A DNA stretch of 64,000 nucleotides from Aphanomyces cochlioides. Taxonomy: Eukaryota; Oomycota; Saprolegniomycetes; Saprolegniales; Verrucalvaceae. The position numbers and the translations under genes were made by a program. Below the pieces are notes generated by a model. The model saw only the letters and a list, made by a program, of their open reading frames with translations. It did not search any database and had not been told where the DNA came from. Where the stretch lies: contig JAHQRK010000033.1 in assembly GCA_019828595.1 (NCBI GenBank), positions 1 to 64,000 of the forward strand, given 5' to 3'. Position 1 is the first letter of the stretch. Every line of letters begins with the position of its first letter. Positions 1-7,342 of this stretch are shown here, in pieces.

Positions 1-304
1 CCGTTTTTTAACAGTCGCCTTGGCAGCCTCCAGGCGTTTTTCTCGTAACTTGTGATTACGCAAAGTTTTTTGCTGATTCGTCTCTGCTGATGCGCTTTCA
101 AATTGCGCGAGCAGGAGAAATCCGAGCGACACTTGGTGCATATGAGTCGTAGTCTTTCAGGAGACCAACCAATGACAATGTGACAAATGTGGGGCCGTTG
201 AGAACATCCATGAGGCCCCCCACTTCCTGTCACATTGCCCCACTTTTGTCAGAGGGTCCACTTCTGTCTAAATTTTCTAAATAGCCCCCACTTTTGTCAA
301 AAGT
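1..304 (-). mobile_element. Right end of zinc-finger TIR element, cut by window start
   Basis: This equals the right end of the element fully visible at 27476-28549. It contains the first part of the minus-strand zinc-finger ORF (C-x2-C-x12-H pattern near 90-135) and the complete right compound terminal inverted repeat with two blocks reading GCCCCCACTTTTGTCA in this orientation (one C shorter in the first block). Near 62 it differs from the other copies (CAAAGTTTTTT instead of GAGTTTC). The left part lies outside the window. Confidence 0.75.
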
Positions 305-981
305 CCGGCAGCGGGAGACTTGATCTCCAATTAACAGCCGTCAAATACGGTACCGTCGGTGCCACGAAGCAGCAATTGTCACAACAACTACCAACTGTGA
401 TCGGCGTGGAACACAAGCTCTCTGAAAAGATGGACAGTTGATGCACCAAGTGACTTTATCTCAAAGATGAAAGCATTCTGCGGGTTTTTACTGGACATGG
501 CTAGTGCAATAAAAGTCGCACACGAGTGAAATCTCTCGATTCTCTACTCGTCACCCCAACTATACCCAGCTCAGGTTAGATTCCTCGAATCGAATTCCAT
601 CGTGCTGTTAGATTTTTACATGGAATATTCAAATCTGTTCTCATACCACCCAGAGTGTGTCTACGCCAGTTCATATGACAAAGTTCCACTATTACGATCT
701 CGACCTGGCTCGCTTTCGCCAAGCTTTCAGAAGAATCGCAACGATATATTGTGGAGCAACTCGAATAGCTAACAGTGTATCCAGCAATTAAATGGAAGGT
801 TGAGATGCTCTCAGCAACAATGACATTTAGAAAGATTGAGGAAAACGTCGAGATGAATCAAGGCTGTAATTTCCGAGGTTCTAGTTGCGAAAACATTACG
901 ATACACGGCATTTCATACGGTCGGCCAGACCATCTGTCGCACCTTGTTGTCACGGAAGCATTCATGCAAAGTCTTCCCCAC
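305..981. other. Intergenic 5' flank of arabinanase gene; palindrome arm begins at 378
   Basis: I see no convincing gene here. Homology to the inverted right arm starts at 378, so the linker/arm border lies inside this stretch. It recurs at 28550-29226 and 56813-57489, and from 378 on it is mirrored at 26517-27120. Short open frames (for example 775-1014) have no family features. Confidence 0.6.
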
Positions 982-994
982 TTCTCAATTTCCC
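982..994 (+). promoter_or_regulatory. Candidate oomycete Inr/FPR-like core promoter of arabinanase
   Basis: The sequence TTCTCAATTTCCC contains CTCAATTT, which fits the published oomycete initiator YTCANTYY, followed by a pyrimidine-rich flank. It lies about 14-26 nt before the ATG at 1008, giving the very short 5' leader typical of oomycete genes. It is conserved in all five copies (29227-29239, 26504-26516 minus, 54745-54757 minus, 57490-57502). The match is to a short degenerate consensus. Confidence 0.45.
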
Positions 995-1007
995 GTCCTC
1001 TACCACC

Positions 1008-1988
1008 ATGGTAAAACTTCTATCTGTTGCGGCAGCCGCGCTCGGTTTGCTTTCAAGCATCGTATCGCCGGTCGAAGCTTATCCTCAGCCGCGAGGTTGC
1101 TCTGGTGTCTGCGGCAACGCTCATGACCCCGCCATTATTCGTCGCGCCGACGGCACCTACTTCCGATTCTCGACCAACGGAAAGATTGCCATCCACACTG
1201 CGCCATCCATCTCTGGTCCATGGACGTACAAGGGTGCTGCGATTCCCGCTGGCTCAAGCATCAACTTGCCTGGCCGCGATGGTCTATGGGCGCCAGACGT
1301 CACCAAAATCGGGGACACCTACTATCTGTACTACTCGGTGAGCACATTCGGCAACAAGAACTCTGCAATTGGCGTGGCGACATCCAAGACGATGGATGTC
1401 GGTTCGTGGAAGGATCTTGGTTCTACTGGCATCACGAGTAGCAGCTCGACGCCTTATAACGCCATCGATCCAAACCTTATTGTGGACGGCAACAACTACT
1501 ACTTGACGTTTGGCAGTTTCTGGAAGGACATCTACCAATTTCAACTGACCAACCCTCCGACCAAGGTGACCGGTGGCGCTTACCAAGTTGCATACGATCC
1601 GTCGTTTGACTCGGTCGAAGGAGCCTTTGTGTTCAAGTACGGCAACTTCTTCTACCTCTTCTTCTCTCAAGGTCAGTGCTGTGGACTTGATACCAAGCGC
1701 CCAGCGAAGGGCAAGGAATACAAGGTCAAAGTGTGCCGTTCCAGCAACCCCAAGGGAGGATTCGTCGACCAGAGCGGCAAATCGTGCACCAGCGGCGGTG
1801 GTACTATCGTCCTCGACTCCCACGACAACATCTACGCGCCTGGAGGCCAGGGTGTCTACCAAGACCCAATTGAAGGCCCAATCATCTACTATCACTACGT
1901 GGACACGAACCGTGGCTACGCCGATGCCAACAAGCTCTTTGGATGGAACCGCCTCAACTTTGCCTCGGGCTGGCCGGTCGCAAACTAA
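1008..1988 (+). CDS. Secreted endo-1,5-alpha-L-arabinanase, GH43 family (copy 1)
   Basis: This encodes a 326-residue secreted glycoside hydrolase predicted to cut alpha-1,5-linked arabinan of pectin side chains. The start is ATG 1008 in a CACCATGG context; a longer frame to 885 begins at TTG and has no signal. Residues 1-20 form a signal peptide ([20 protein letters not shown]). The GH43 five-blade propeller then shows the expected catalytic carboxylates: Asp in HDPAII, Asp in NAIDPNL and Glu in SVEGAF, plus the late Tyr-His in IYYHYVD. Length is normal for single-domain arabinanases, there is no carbohydrate-binding module, and the gene is intronless. It is the only intact host gene in the repeat. 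The same protein is encoded by all four copies in units 1 and 2, and the fifth differs at two residues near its end. Natural substrate preference is inferred from family. Confidence 0.93.
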   Translation: MVKLLSVAAAALGLLSSIVSPVEAYPQPRGCSGVCGNAHDPAIIRRADGTYFRFSTNGKIAIHTAPSISGPWTYKGAAIPAGSSINLPGRDGLWAPDVTKIGDTYYLYYSVSTFGNKNSAIGVATSKTMDVGSWKDLGSTGITSSSSTPYNAIDPNLIVDGNNYYLTFGSFWKDIYQFQLTNPPTKVTGGAYQVAYDPSFDSVEGAFVFKYGNFFYLFFSQGQCCGLDTKRPAKGKEYKVKVCRSSNPKGGFVDQSGKSCTSGGGTIVLDSHDNIYAPGGQGVYQDPIEGPIIYYHYVDTNRGYADANKLFGWNRLNFASGWPVAN

Positions 1989-2090
1989 ATAGTTATGACT
2001 TCCTCCTTTGACATAATATTTGTGGAAAAAGCCAATTAAGATTCGTGATACAGTATATTGTGTTTTTGATACTACGTAGTACTAGTACAA
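1989..2090. other. Arabinanase 3' flank with 12-bp perfect palindrome at 2070-2081
   Basis: TACTACGTAGTA at 2070-2081 sits, with adjoining CTAGTAC, exactly where the inverted arm carries the 1055-bp TATTGTC element (24379-25433). The plus arms in both units (palindrome again near 30315-30326) lack that element. This may be an excision scar or an unrelated small change. Confidence 0.45.
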
Positions 2091-2319
2091 AATTGTGAGG
2101 AACGGTTTGAATCGACCGAGGTTTCCGAATCGAACGGGCTTCTCTGATTGGCTAGAATTAAAAATTAAAAATAGTCAGCCAATCAGAATCGATCAGACAC
2201 CTGACTCACGCAAAACACACACTGACACACACCACTTCAGTACTCCCGAGTATTATGAAATCGATTTGAAAATGAATTCGCATTTTGGTCAAAACCACAA
2301 ATTTGGTTGAAAATGACAA
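2091..2319. mobile_element. Short MITE-like repeat ending in GACAA
   Basis: This AT-rich segment of about 229 bp has internal inverted blocks (TGATTGGCTAGAATT facing TCAGCCAATCA). One end reads AAAATGACAA, the reverse complement of TTGTCATTTT. The other end reads AATTGTGAGG, so the two ends are related but imperfect. It is mirrored in the inverted arm at 24146-24371 and repeated at 30336-30564 and 52387-52612. Its right end is the exact breakpoint of the 15.8-kb deletion in the inverted arm. It has no coding capacity. Confidence 0.55.
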
Positions 2320-3056
2320 GAACACAACTGCATGTGTTCTTGGATATGATAAATGGATGGCTTATCTTCATGGAAGTTTGGGTAGAGCCTTATCCAAGGT
2401 GACACAGACTGACAGCTTTGAACTAACTAAAATTGCAAGGGTCGCTATTGGCTTTCGGAGGGAACAGCAGCAACAGGGGCATATATACCTTCACAAGTTT
2501 CAACGACAGAATATTGGAGGGGGAGGGGGGTATCGTGCTTTCTTTCCTCGAAGCTCAAACTGTCCGTGATGACTCGAGTTTATGAATTTATTTTGCTGAT
2601 CGTTGGATTGAGACAAGATACAGATCGACGATATATTTCCAAACGCCGGAAAGTAAAGTTCAATTGGCAGCAGACAAACCAGCTCATTTATTAGTACGAT
2701 GATATCCCTTGAGGGAACTCATCGGGGATAGATCCCTAATGTATTCACAGCTCTCATACCCATGGGGATAAAAAGATACATCTCCAGTGGGGATAGATCT
2801 GACGATTAAGAGGGGTTTTGACAGCATGGGCGACTCCTTGTGTTCGTCAAATTGTCCCAAATAATGGTTCTTTTCCTTTTCCCCCATGCGTCTCTTGATA
2901 AAGCTCTGATTTTTCCACGACCACTGCTAAAAACACTCTTATTTTAGAACCCCAGACATGTCGAGGAGGATATGAATTCTTGTTTACGTCCACATTTAAA
3001 GCTATCTACAACGCTGTCATCACAGTGTTTTCGCCTCTCTCCTCTCAACACCAATT
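2320..3056. other. Non-coding region upstream of ankyrin-kinase pseudogene
   Basis: No gene is recognised. It holds a variable G-rich tract near 2516-2530 (two G runs split by A, changed to an uninterrupted run of ten in unit 2), some CCCTTGAGGG-like small palindromes near 2706-2760, and probably the 5' part of the ankyrin-kinase gene. The latter cannot be placed. This stretch is missing from the inverted arm. Confidence 0.5.
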
Positions 3057-3124
3057 GTAAGGTAGAACCGGAGCTAGCGCGACTTTACCCGTCCAATATT
3101 TAATATTTCACGTTTTGCATTCAG

Positions 3125-3320
3125 GAAGGAAAAACAGCGTTACATTTCGCTGCAGGAAAAGGGTATATTGAAATCACGCGTATCTTGCTGGACCATGGCA
3201 TCAATGTGAACCTCATCAGTGAGGTACAACTAAAATACTTCGTTAATATTAATTGGCTGCAAAGGATTTTGGAACGGCCTTGCATCGTGCGTGCTCATTT
3301 GGACATTATGAAGTTGCTAT
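3125..3320 (+). pseudogene. Ankyrin-repeat kinase, 5' part (exons before Gypsy insertion)
   Basis: Two exons of an ankyrin-repeat protein are visible. Exon 3125-3223 starts after a GTAAGG...TTCAG intron (3057-3124) and encodes an ankyrin repeat (GKTALHFAAGKGYIE...LLDHG). After a 41-nt intron (3224-3264) the next exon reads FGTALHRACSFGHYEVA and is then cut by the Gypsy element. Skipping the element and one CTAT copy, the frame continues at 17463 as MMLLNSGVVDSD, a normal ankyrin helix pair, which confirms both the intron and the insertion point. The gene start is not recognised. The same pieces occur at 31368-31563 in unit 2. The inverted arms lack this part. Confidence 0.75.
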
Positions 3321-4071
3321 TGTGGGATGGTCGGATCAGTGAAGTCCGAGCTTCTCGCCGCAAGAAAGGGGGGGTGGAAAGTTAGAGGTCGCCTGGGGCT
3401 TTTAGGTGAGCCAGACGCGATCGAAGGAAATGGAGAGGCACGACTGTGGGTTGAAAGTCCGCAGTAGTTGACCGCTGCTGGGGAGAGGACGGTGGGGAGG
3501 ACCGGAAGGGGGTTGGTTGCTCGGTTGCCCACGAGCTACGCCTAGCGTTGACTGGCGTTGGTGAGGGCGATTGACGGTGCGGTTTTCGACAGACCCACGG
3601 AACTCCTGCAAACTTCTTGGCGCTTAAACTCTCTCGACGGGACACCACAAACTTAGAGGTTCATTCAACGCCAGCCAAAAAGAGCTCTGTCTAACTACCG
3701 CCTCTATTTCCTAAGCTACTCCTAACTTCGCACGCACGCGTGTTAATCCGCTCGCTCTCGCTCCTTGATTGGTCTTCAGGTCTTGCTCGCCATCTTCATT
3801 GGCCATAAACTTCAGTCGCACGCCCGTAGCCTGCTACCAACACTGACTGACTGCTTGGTCGGCTCCCTCTATTGGCAGTCGTTGCCCTGGCTCGCTGTGT
3901 TCTGCTTTTCCATTCATGCCGTCCGCTCCTTGGCCATAATTCGCACACGATCGAGCACCGAAATCCACTCGCCATCCACTGTGATTGGCACTCGTCTGCC
4001 AGTAAGATCTCTTCTCCGTGTGTCGGACGTGCGTTGGTTCGGTTACGCGAGTGGCGGTTCGCTTTGCCACA
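3321..4071 (-). repeat. Gypsy LTR (3' LTR in element orientation), unit 1
   Basis: This 751-bp direct repeat matches 16707-17458. It differs from the other LTR at GGTTCGG versus GGATCGG (near 4038), GGTTCG versus GGCTCG (near 4059) and by one base in the A/G run near 3367. A purine-rich AGGGGTGG (minus strand) just inside at about 4074-4082 may act as polypurine tract. Confidence 0.9.
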
Positions 4072-4172
4072 AACCACCCCTGGCAGCTCGTGACGCCATG
4101 GGCACAAACGGCTGCCAACCGACGAGCGACACTCGCTGGGCTTCGCTCCCTTGATTCACAAGCGCTTTTGAT

Positions 4173-4925
4173 ATGGAGGTCAGCTTCAACAGTCATCGCC
4201 CACACTCGTATCTGTCAAGCGACTCTTCGGATCTCGAGCCAATGCGATCGTTCACCGCCAATCGTAAGCCACAAGTCGTGCGCCGCAAGGACAAGATCAT
4301 TCGAGACAAGATGAGTCAGTCGCTACCATCTCCACCACCGGCCGAGTCGTCGCTACAAGGGCCAGGCTCACCACAAGATGTTTCGTCGGTAGCACCGCTT
4401 CCCGGGATTTTCTTGGTGTCAGGCAAACTGGGGGACCATGCCGTCAACTCGCCGGAGCATTCTCCACTGCCACAGGACAACGAGTCCGATGATGAGGCTC
4501 CGTTTGATGCGAGCACTCCTGGGCCGTTCAGCAGCGACCCCATCGAGGAGCTCAAAAACCAGGTCAACCACATCAATCACATTCTGGCACGGATTGACAA
4601 ACAGGACGTGGCCATCATTGAGATGAATGAGCGAGTGGCTACACAAACCACCGCCGCGGAGCAGCTCAACAGCCGACTCACTCGACAAAAGGCATCCGTT
4701 GACAATGTAGCAAACAGTGTGGTCCAATATGGGGCGAGCTGTGGTCAAGCTCGCAGCCGACTTGGACAACCTTCGACTTGCGGTGCAATCGCAGGGGCGC
4801 TCGCCACGCCGTCGTCCAGACGTCGAATTGTGCGGCATGTTGACAAACATAGGCCATCCTTGTCGCAACTCCTTGGCGCGCTGTCCATATCGTCGCTCTG
4901 GGATGCATCCGGCCCAGCCAACTGA
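4173..4925 (+). CDS. Antisense ORF A in Gypsy element, unrecognised
   Basis: This 250-codon ATG frame on the strand opposite gag-pol starts about 100 bases inside the 3' LTR. It is Ser/Pro/acid-rich at first (SQSLPSPPPAESS), then shows a heptad-like stretch with SSDPIEELKNQVNHINHILARI. Coding character appears to switch frame near 4725, where another frame continues with VKLAADLDNLRLAVQSQG, so this copy is probably frameshifted. No family is recognised. It is conserved in unit 2 (32416-33168). Position and orientation resemble the extra antisense ORFs known from some plant Tat/Ogre and Retand elements, but homology is not claimed. Confidence 0.45.
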   Translation: MEVSFNSHRPHSYLSSDSSDLEPMRSFTANRKPQVVRRKDKIIRDKMSQSLPSPPPAESSLQGPGSPQDVSSVAPLPGIFLVSGKLGDHAVNSPEHSPLPQDNESDDEAPFDASTPGPFSSDPIEELKNQVNHINHILARIDKQDVAIIEMNERVATQTTAAEQLNSRLTRQKASVDNVANSVVQYGASCGQARSRLGQPSTCGAIAGALATPSSRRRIVRHVDKHRPSLSQLLGALSISSLWDASGPAN

Positions 4926-5617
4926 AGTCCATCATCCTCACAGACCGAATCTTCACCAGACGAGCCAACGGAATAGCCATCATAGTCAATTCTCTGAGCA
5001 ACACGACATCTTCTTTCTTCCTAATTTTCCTTTTCACCATCGTTGTCGCTCATCTTCTTCTGGCCTTGGCTCTCAACAACCAAAACAACACTGATCGAAT
5101 GCACCAAGTGATCGCAGCGGCCAACCAACAGCTGGGACAGGCGCTTCGAACCTTTCACACTCACCTGGACGACCACAAAACCGAGGTGCAAGCGCGCATT
5201 CGGGAAGCTCACCACCAGCAAAACACATTCAGCCACACAATCGCCGAACACGCTCAACTGTTCCGTCAGTTGCGGCAACAGATCGCGCTGAAGGACCGTC
5301 AAATCCGCCAACTGCAAGAGCGTCATACCGAGCTCGCCCAGGGTGTCATGCGACTGAACGAGTTGCTGGCACAGCACTTGAAGCAATATCCCCTGGACCA
5401 TCGCGATGCCAATCGTGACATGAGGGGGCACATGGGCGCACCATGCTTGGGGATTACGCCAGGAGATTTGCCTAACACGCCACGTGCTCCCATTACAAGG
5501 ACGAGTGCCCCTTCGGATACAGCTATCACATCGACGGCCATGGCCCTCGCATTGACTTCCCGCGCTGCCCCTCGACTGATCGGCTCGCTTGACACGTTTA
5601 GAATCTTCGTAGTATAA
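4853..5617 (+). CDS. Antisense ORF B: hydrophobic segment plus coiled coil, unrecognised
   Basis: One frame is open from 4853 to 5617. A run of 20 hydrophobic residues at 5015-5074 (FFLIFLFTIVVAHLLLALAL) looks like a membrane anchor or signal anchor. It is followed by a Gln/His-rich region with strong heptad character (FRQLRQQIALKDRQIRQLQERH) at about 5250-5330, then a Pro/Thr-rich tail. There is no ATG before 5099, so either translation starts at an upstream exon of ORF A or the anchor is not translated. Unit 2 has one extra C near 33800 and ends at 33836. Function unknown. Confidence 0.4.
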   Translation, partial: AILVATPWRAVHIVALGCIRPSQLKSIILTDRIFTRRANGIAIIVNSLSNTTSSFFLIFLFTIVVAHLLLALALNNQNNTDRMHQVIAAANQQLGQALRTFHTHLDDHKTEVQARIREAHHQQNTFSHTIAEHAQLFRQLRQQIALKDRQIRQLQERHTELAQGVMRLNELLAQHLKQYPLDHRDANRDMRGHMGAPCLGITPGDLPNTPRAPITRTSAPSDTAITSTAMALALTSRAAPRLIGSLDTFRIFVV

Positions 5618-5713
5618 TCCCATTGGCCGATAATGCAAGAGCGTTTGTTGATCGATTTCATGAGTCAGTTTGTTCGCGGATTCTGTGCACCGTCCTCGCT
5701 AATCAACTGACCG

Positions 5714-6205
5714 ATGCCATCAAAGGGCTCAGACGGAGCCAAGCCATCGGGCTCACAATCTAACCAGCTCGCACCTCAGCCAGCCGTCATGTCGACCTTT
5801 CAAGCCGCTTTGAGTATGGCCGCGTCAGAGCTCACCACCGAGCTTGGAAACCACGCTCTGCGCCTCCAAGGGGTCTTCCCTGGTGCCGCCTCTTTGTTAG
5901 CCGACCTCCCTTCGCTTGCGCACGCGGCTGTTGATAGGCTCGCCAACTCCCGGCAGCTGATCAGACGTGACGCTCGAGGGTGGATTCACGATTCGAAGAC
6001 ACGCCAAGAATTCATCTCCATCTCCCATTCTTTGCTGCTCAGGAGCAGCCACCAACTTGCAGCAAGCGTCCTAGCCACGGCGCAAGCGACGCAGCAAATC
6101 AGCGTTCTTGAGGAGGAAGTGGGGACCCAAGCAGATCTCATTCAGCTACAGGAGAGCCGCATTGAGGCGCAGGGGCGGCAAATCGACGCGTTGGACAGGT
6201 ACTAA
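5714..6205 (+). CDS. Antisense ORF C, helical, unrecognised
   Basis: This 163-codon ATG frame starts about 100 bases after ORF B. It has a Ser/Gln-rich start and then long predicted helices (MSTFQAALSMAASELTTELG; ISVLEEEVGTQADLIQLQES) suggesting a coiled coil. In unit 2 small changes near 34420 shift the end so that the frame runs on to a TAG at 34480, directly in frame with ORF D. This suggests C and D are one gene broken by an indel or joined by an intron. No known domain. Confidence 0.45.
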   Translation: MPSKGSDGAKPSGSQSNQLAPQPAVMSTFQAALSMAASELTTELGNHALRLQGVFPGAASLLADLPSLAHAAVDRLANSRQLIRRDARGWIHDSKTRQEFISISHSLLLRSSHQLAASVLATAQATQQISVLEEEVGTQADLIQLQESRIEAQGRQIDALDRY

Positions 6206-6248
6206 CATCCACTCGCCCTTGTTGAGGCAATTCGTGTAGCTGAAGGCC

Positions 6249-6935
6249 TTGTCGGAGGCGAAGGGGACAGAGACCTCATCAAGCATCGTTGTCGCGCCTG
6301 CCAGTGGCCAGGATCTTTCCAGCGCGGGTGTTGACCTCGGTCCACCCATAGAAACGCCACCAAGTTCACCTGTCGCGCGCATGCGCGAAGCCATTCGGGA
6401 GTCTGTGACGATCGATTCTGACGGAGCAGCCACACCGTCGGCTGACCAAGACGATGATCTCTTTGCGGTCCCCGCCTCACCCGTGGTGGACAACTCCGAT
6501 GACTCCGACTATGAGATAGTGGAGAACCCGGGAGCCGCGACAAAGTCGTACTGGGTGTACGAGGACGAAACATCAGCAGAAGCTCAGCGCTACCGCCAAG
6601 CCATGAACGAGAAGCTATGTGACCACCGCTACCCTGGGAAGGAAGACCAGCACTGCGCTCTACCGCTGGCGGATTGCATGGAACGTAGACTTGGCCACCA
6701 CGGGGAGCAGTATCGCTGGATCACAACGAAGCATATGGCTCGCTGCAAGGCCCCAATCAAGCAATGTTCCCAACATCGTCAGTGGGCGCCGCAACCACCT
6801 CCGGGCAAATTGTATCGTCGCGAGTTTTCCACTCGCCCCAAAGGGATCGTAGCTTGGCGGTTCTATCTCTGCGAATACCAATCTTACAAGCAGGAGTTCG
6901 TGGGCCCAAACAAAAAGAAGCCACGCATCATCTAG
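6249..6935 (+). CDS. Antisense ORF D: acidic N-terminus, Cys/His-rich C-terminus
   Basis: This is a 228-codon frame beginning at TTG; the first ATG is at codon 45, supporting the idea that it is a downstream part of ORF C. It has an acidic Ser-rich region (SPVVDNSDDSDYEIVEN) followed by a basic domain with many Cys and His residues (CDHRYPGKEDQHC, ADCMERRLGHH, HMARCKAPIKQCSQH), possibly metal-binding. It ends with a Lys/Arg tail. It is the best conserved of the four antisense frames, identical in unit 2 (34492-35178). No family recognised. Confidence 0.5.
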   Translation: MSEAKGTETSSSIVVAPASGQDLSSAGVDLGPPIETPPSSPVARMREAIRESVTIDSDGAATPSADQDDDLFAVPASPVVDNSDDSDYEIVENPGAATKSYWVYEDETSAEAQRYRQAMNEKLCDHRYPGKEDQHCALPLADCMERRLGHHGEQYRWITTKHMARCKAPIKQCSQHRQWAPQPPPGKLYRREFSTRPKGIVAWRFYLCEYQSYKQEFVGPNKKKPRII

Positions 6936-7342
6936 CCTGAACCAACAACCTAGTTTGGAGCCATCGAACTGGAAGTGGAGCTTTTCGTTGTAGCATAGCG
7001 TAATGATTAATGCTCCACCATCTTGTTCGTCCAATTTTCTTCATAAATCACATGTAATTAAATGCATAATACGCACGTTCCCATCACAAAATCAATCAAT
7101 TTCCATTCCATCACCAACAATCGGGCCATTCGATCCACCTGCACATCACAAAGCCAACCATGTCAAAGTAATCTCAACCAAATAAAGCGTCACAAAACCT
7201 GGATAAATGTCAATGTCGGGGGCCTCCGAACCGGAATCTCGGGATATCGCGATCCATTTCAAGTACCGTTGGGCTGGGATTTACGCTTGATCGTCGTCCT
7301 TCGTCTCCTCCTCTTCGATCGGGTGGAGCTCTTCCTGGACCA
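6936..7342. other. AT-rich spacer between antisense block and integrase 3' end
   Basis: The tail-to-tail ends of antisense ORF D (plus) and pol (minus) face each other here. The spacer is AT-rich around 7000-7190, as expected for two opposed 3' untranslated regions. I found no gene in it. Confidence 0.5.

Noticed and set aside
775..1014. 79-codon frame upstream of arabinanase
   Set aside because: It overlaps the arabinanase ATG in another frame and starts without ATG (GTG). No conserved features; probably leader or promoter DNA.
1284..1895. 203-codon open frame antisense to arabinanase
   Set aside because: It mirrors GC-rich third positions of the arabinanase gene, has no ATG-supported domain, and recurs only because the gene recurs (25603-26214, 29529-30140 and others).
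4853..5617. Retroviral envelope protein
   Set aside because: A single hydrophobic run and a coiled coil on the strand opposite gag-pol are not enough. There is no signal peptide with ATG, no cleavage site and no cysteine pattern of an envelope protein.
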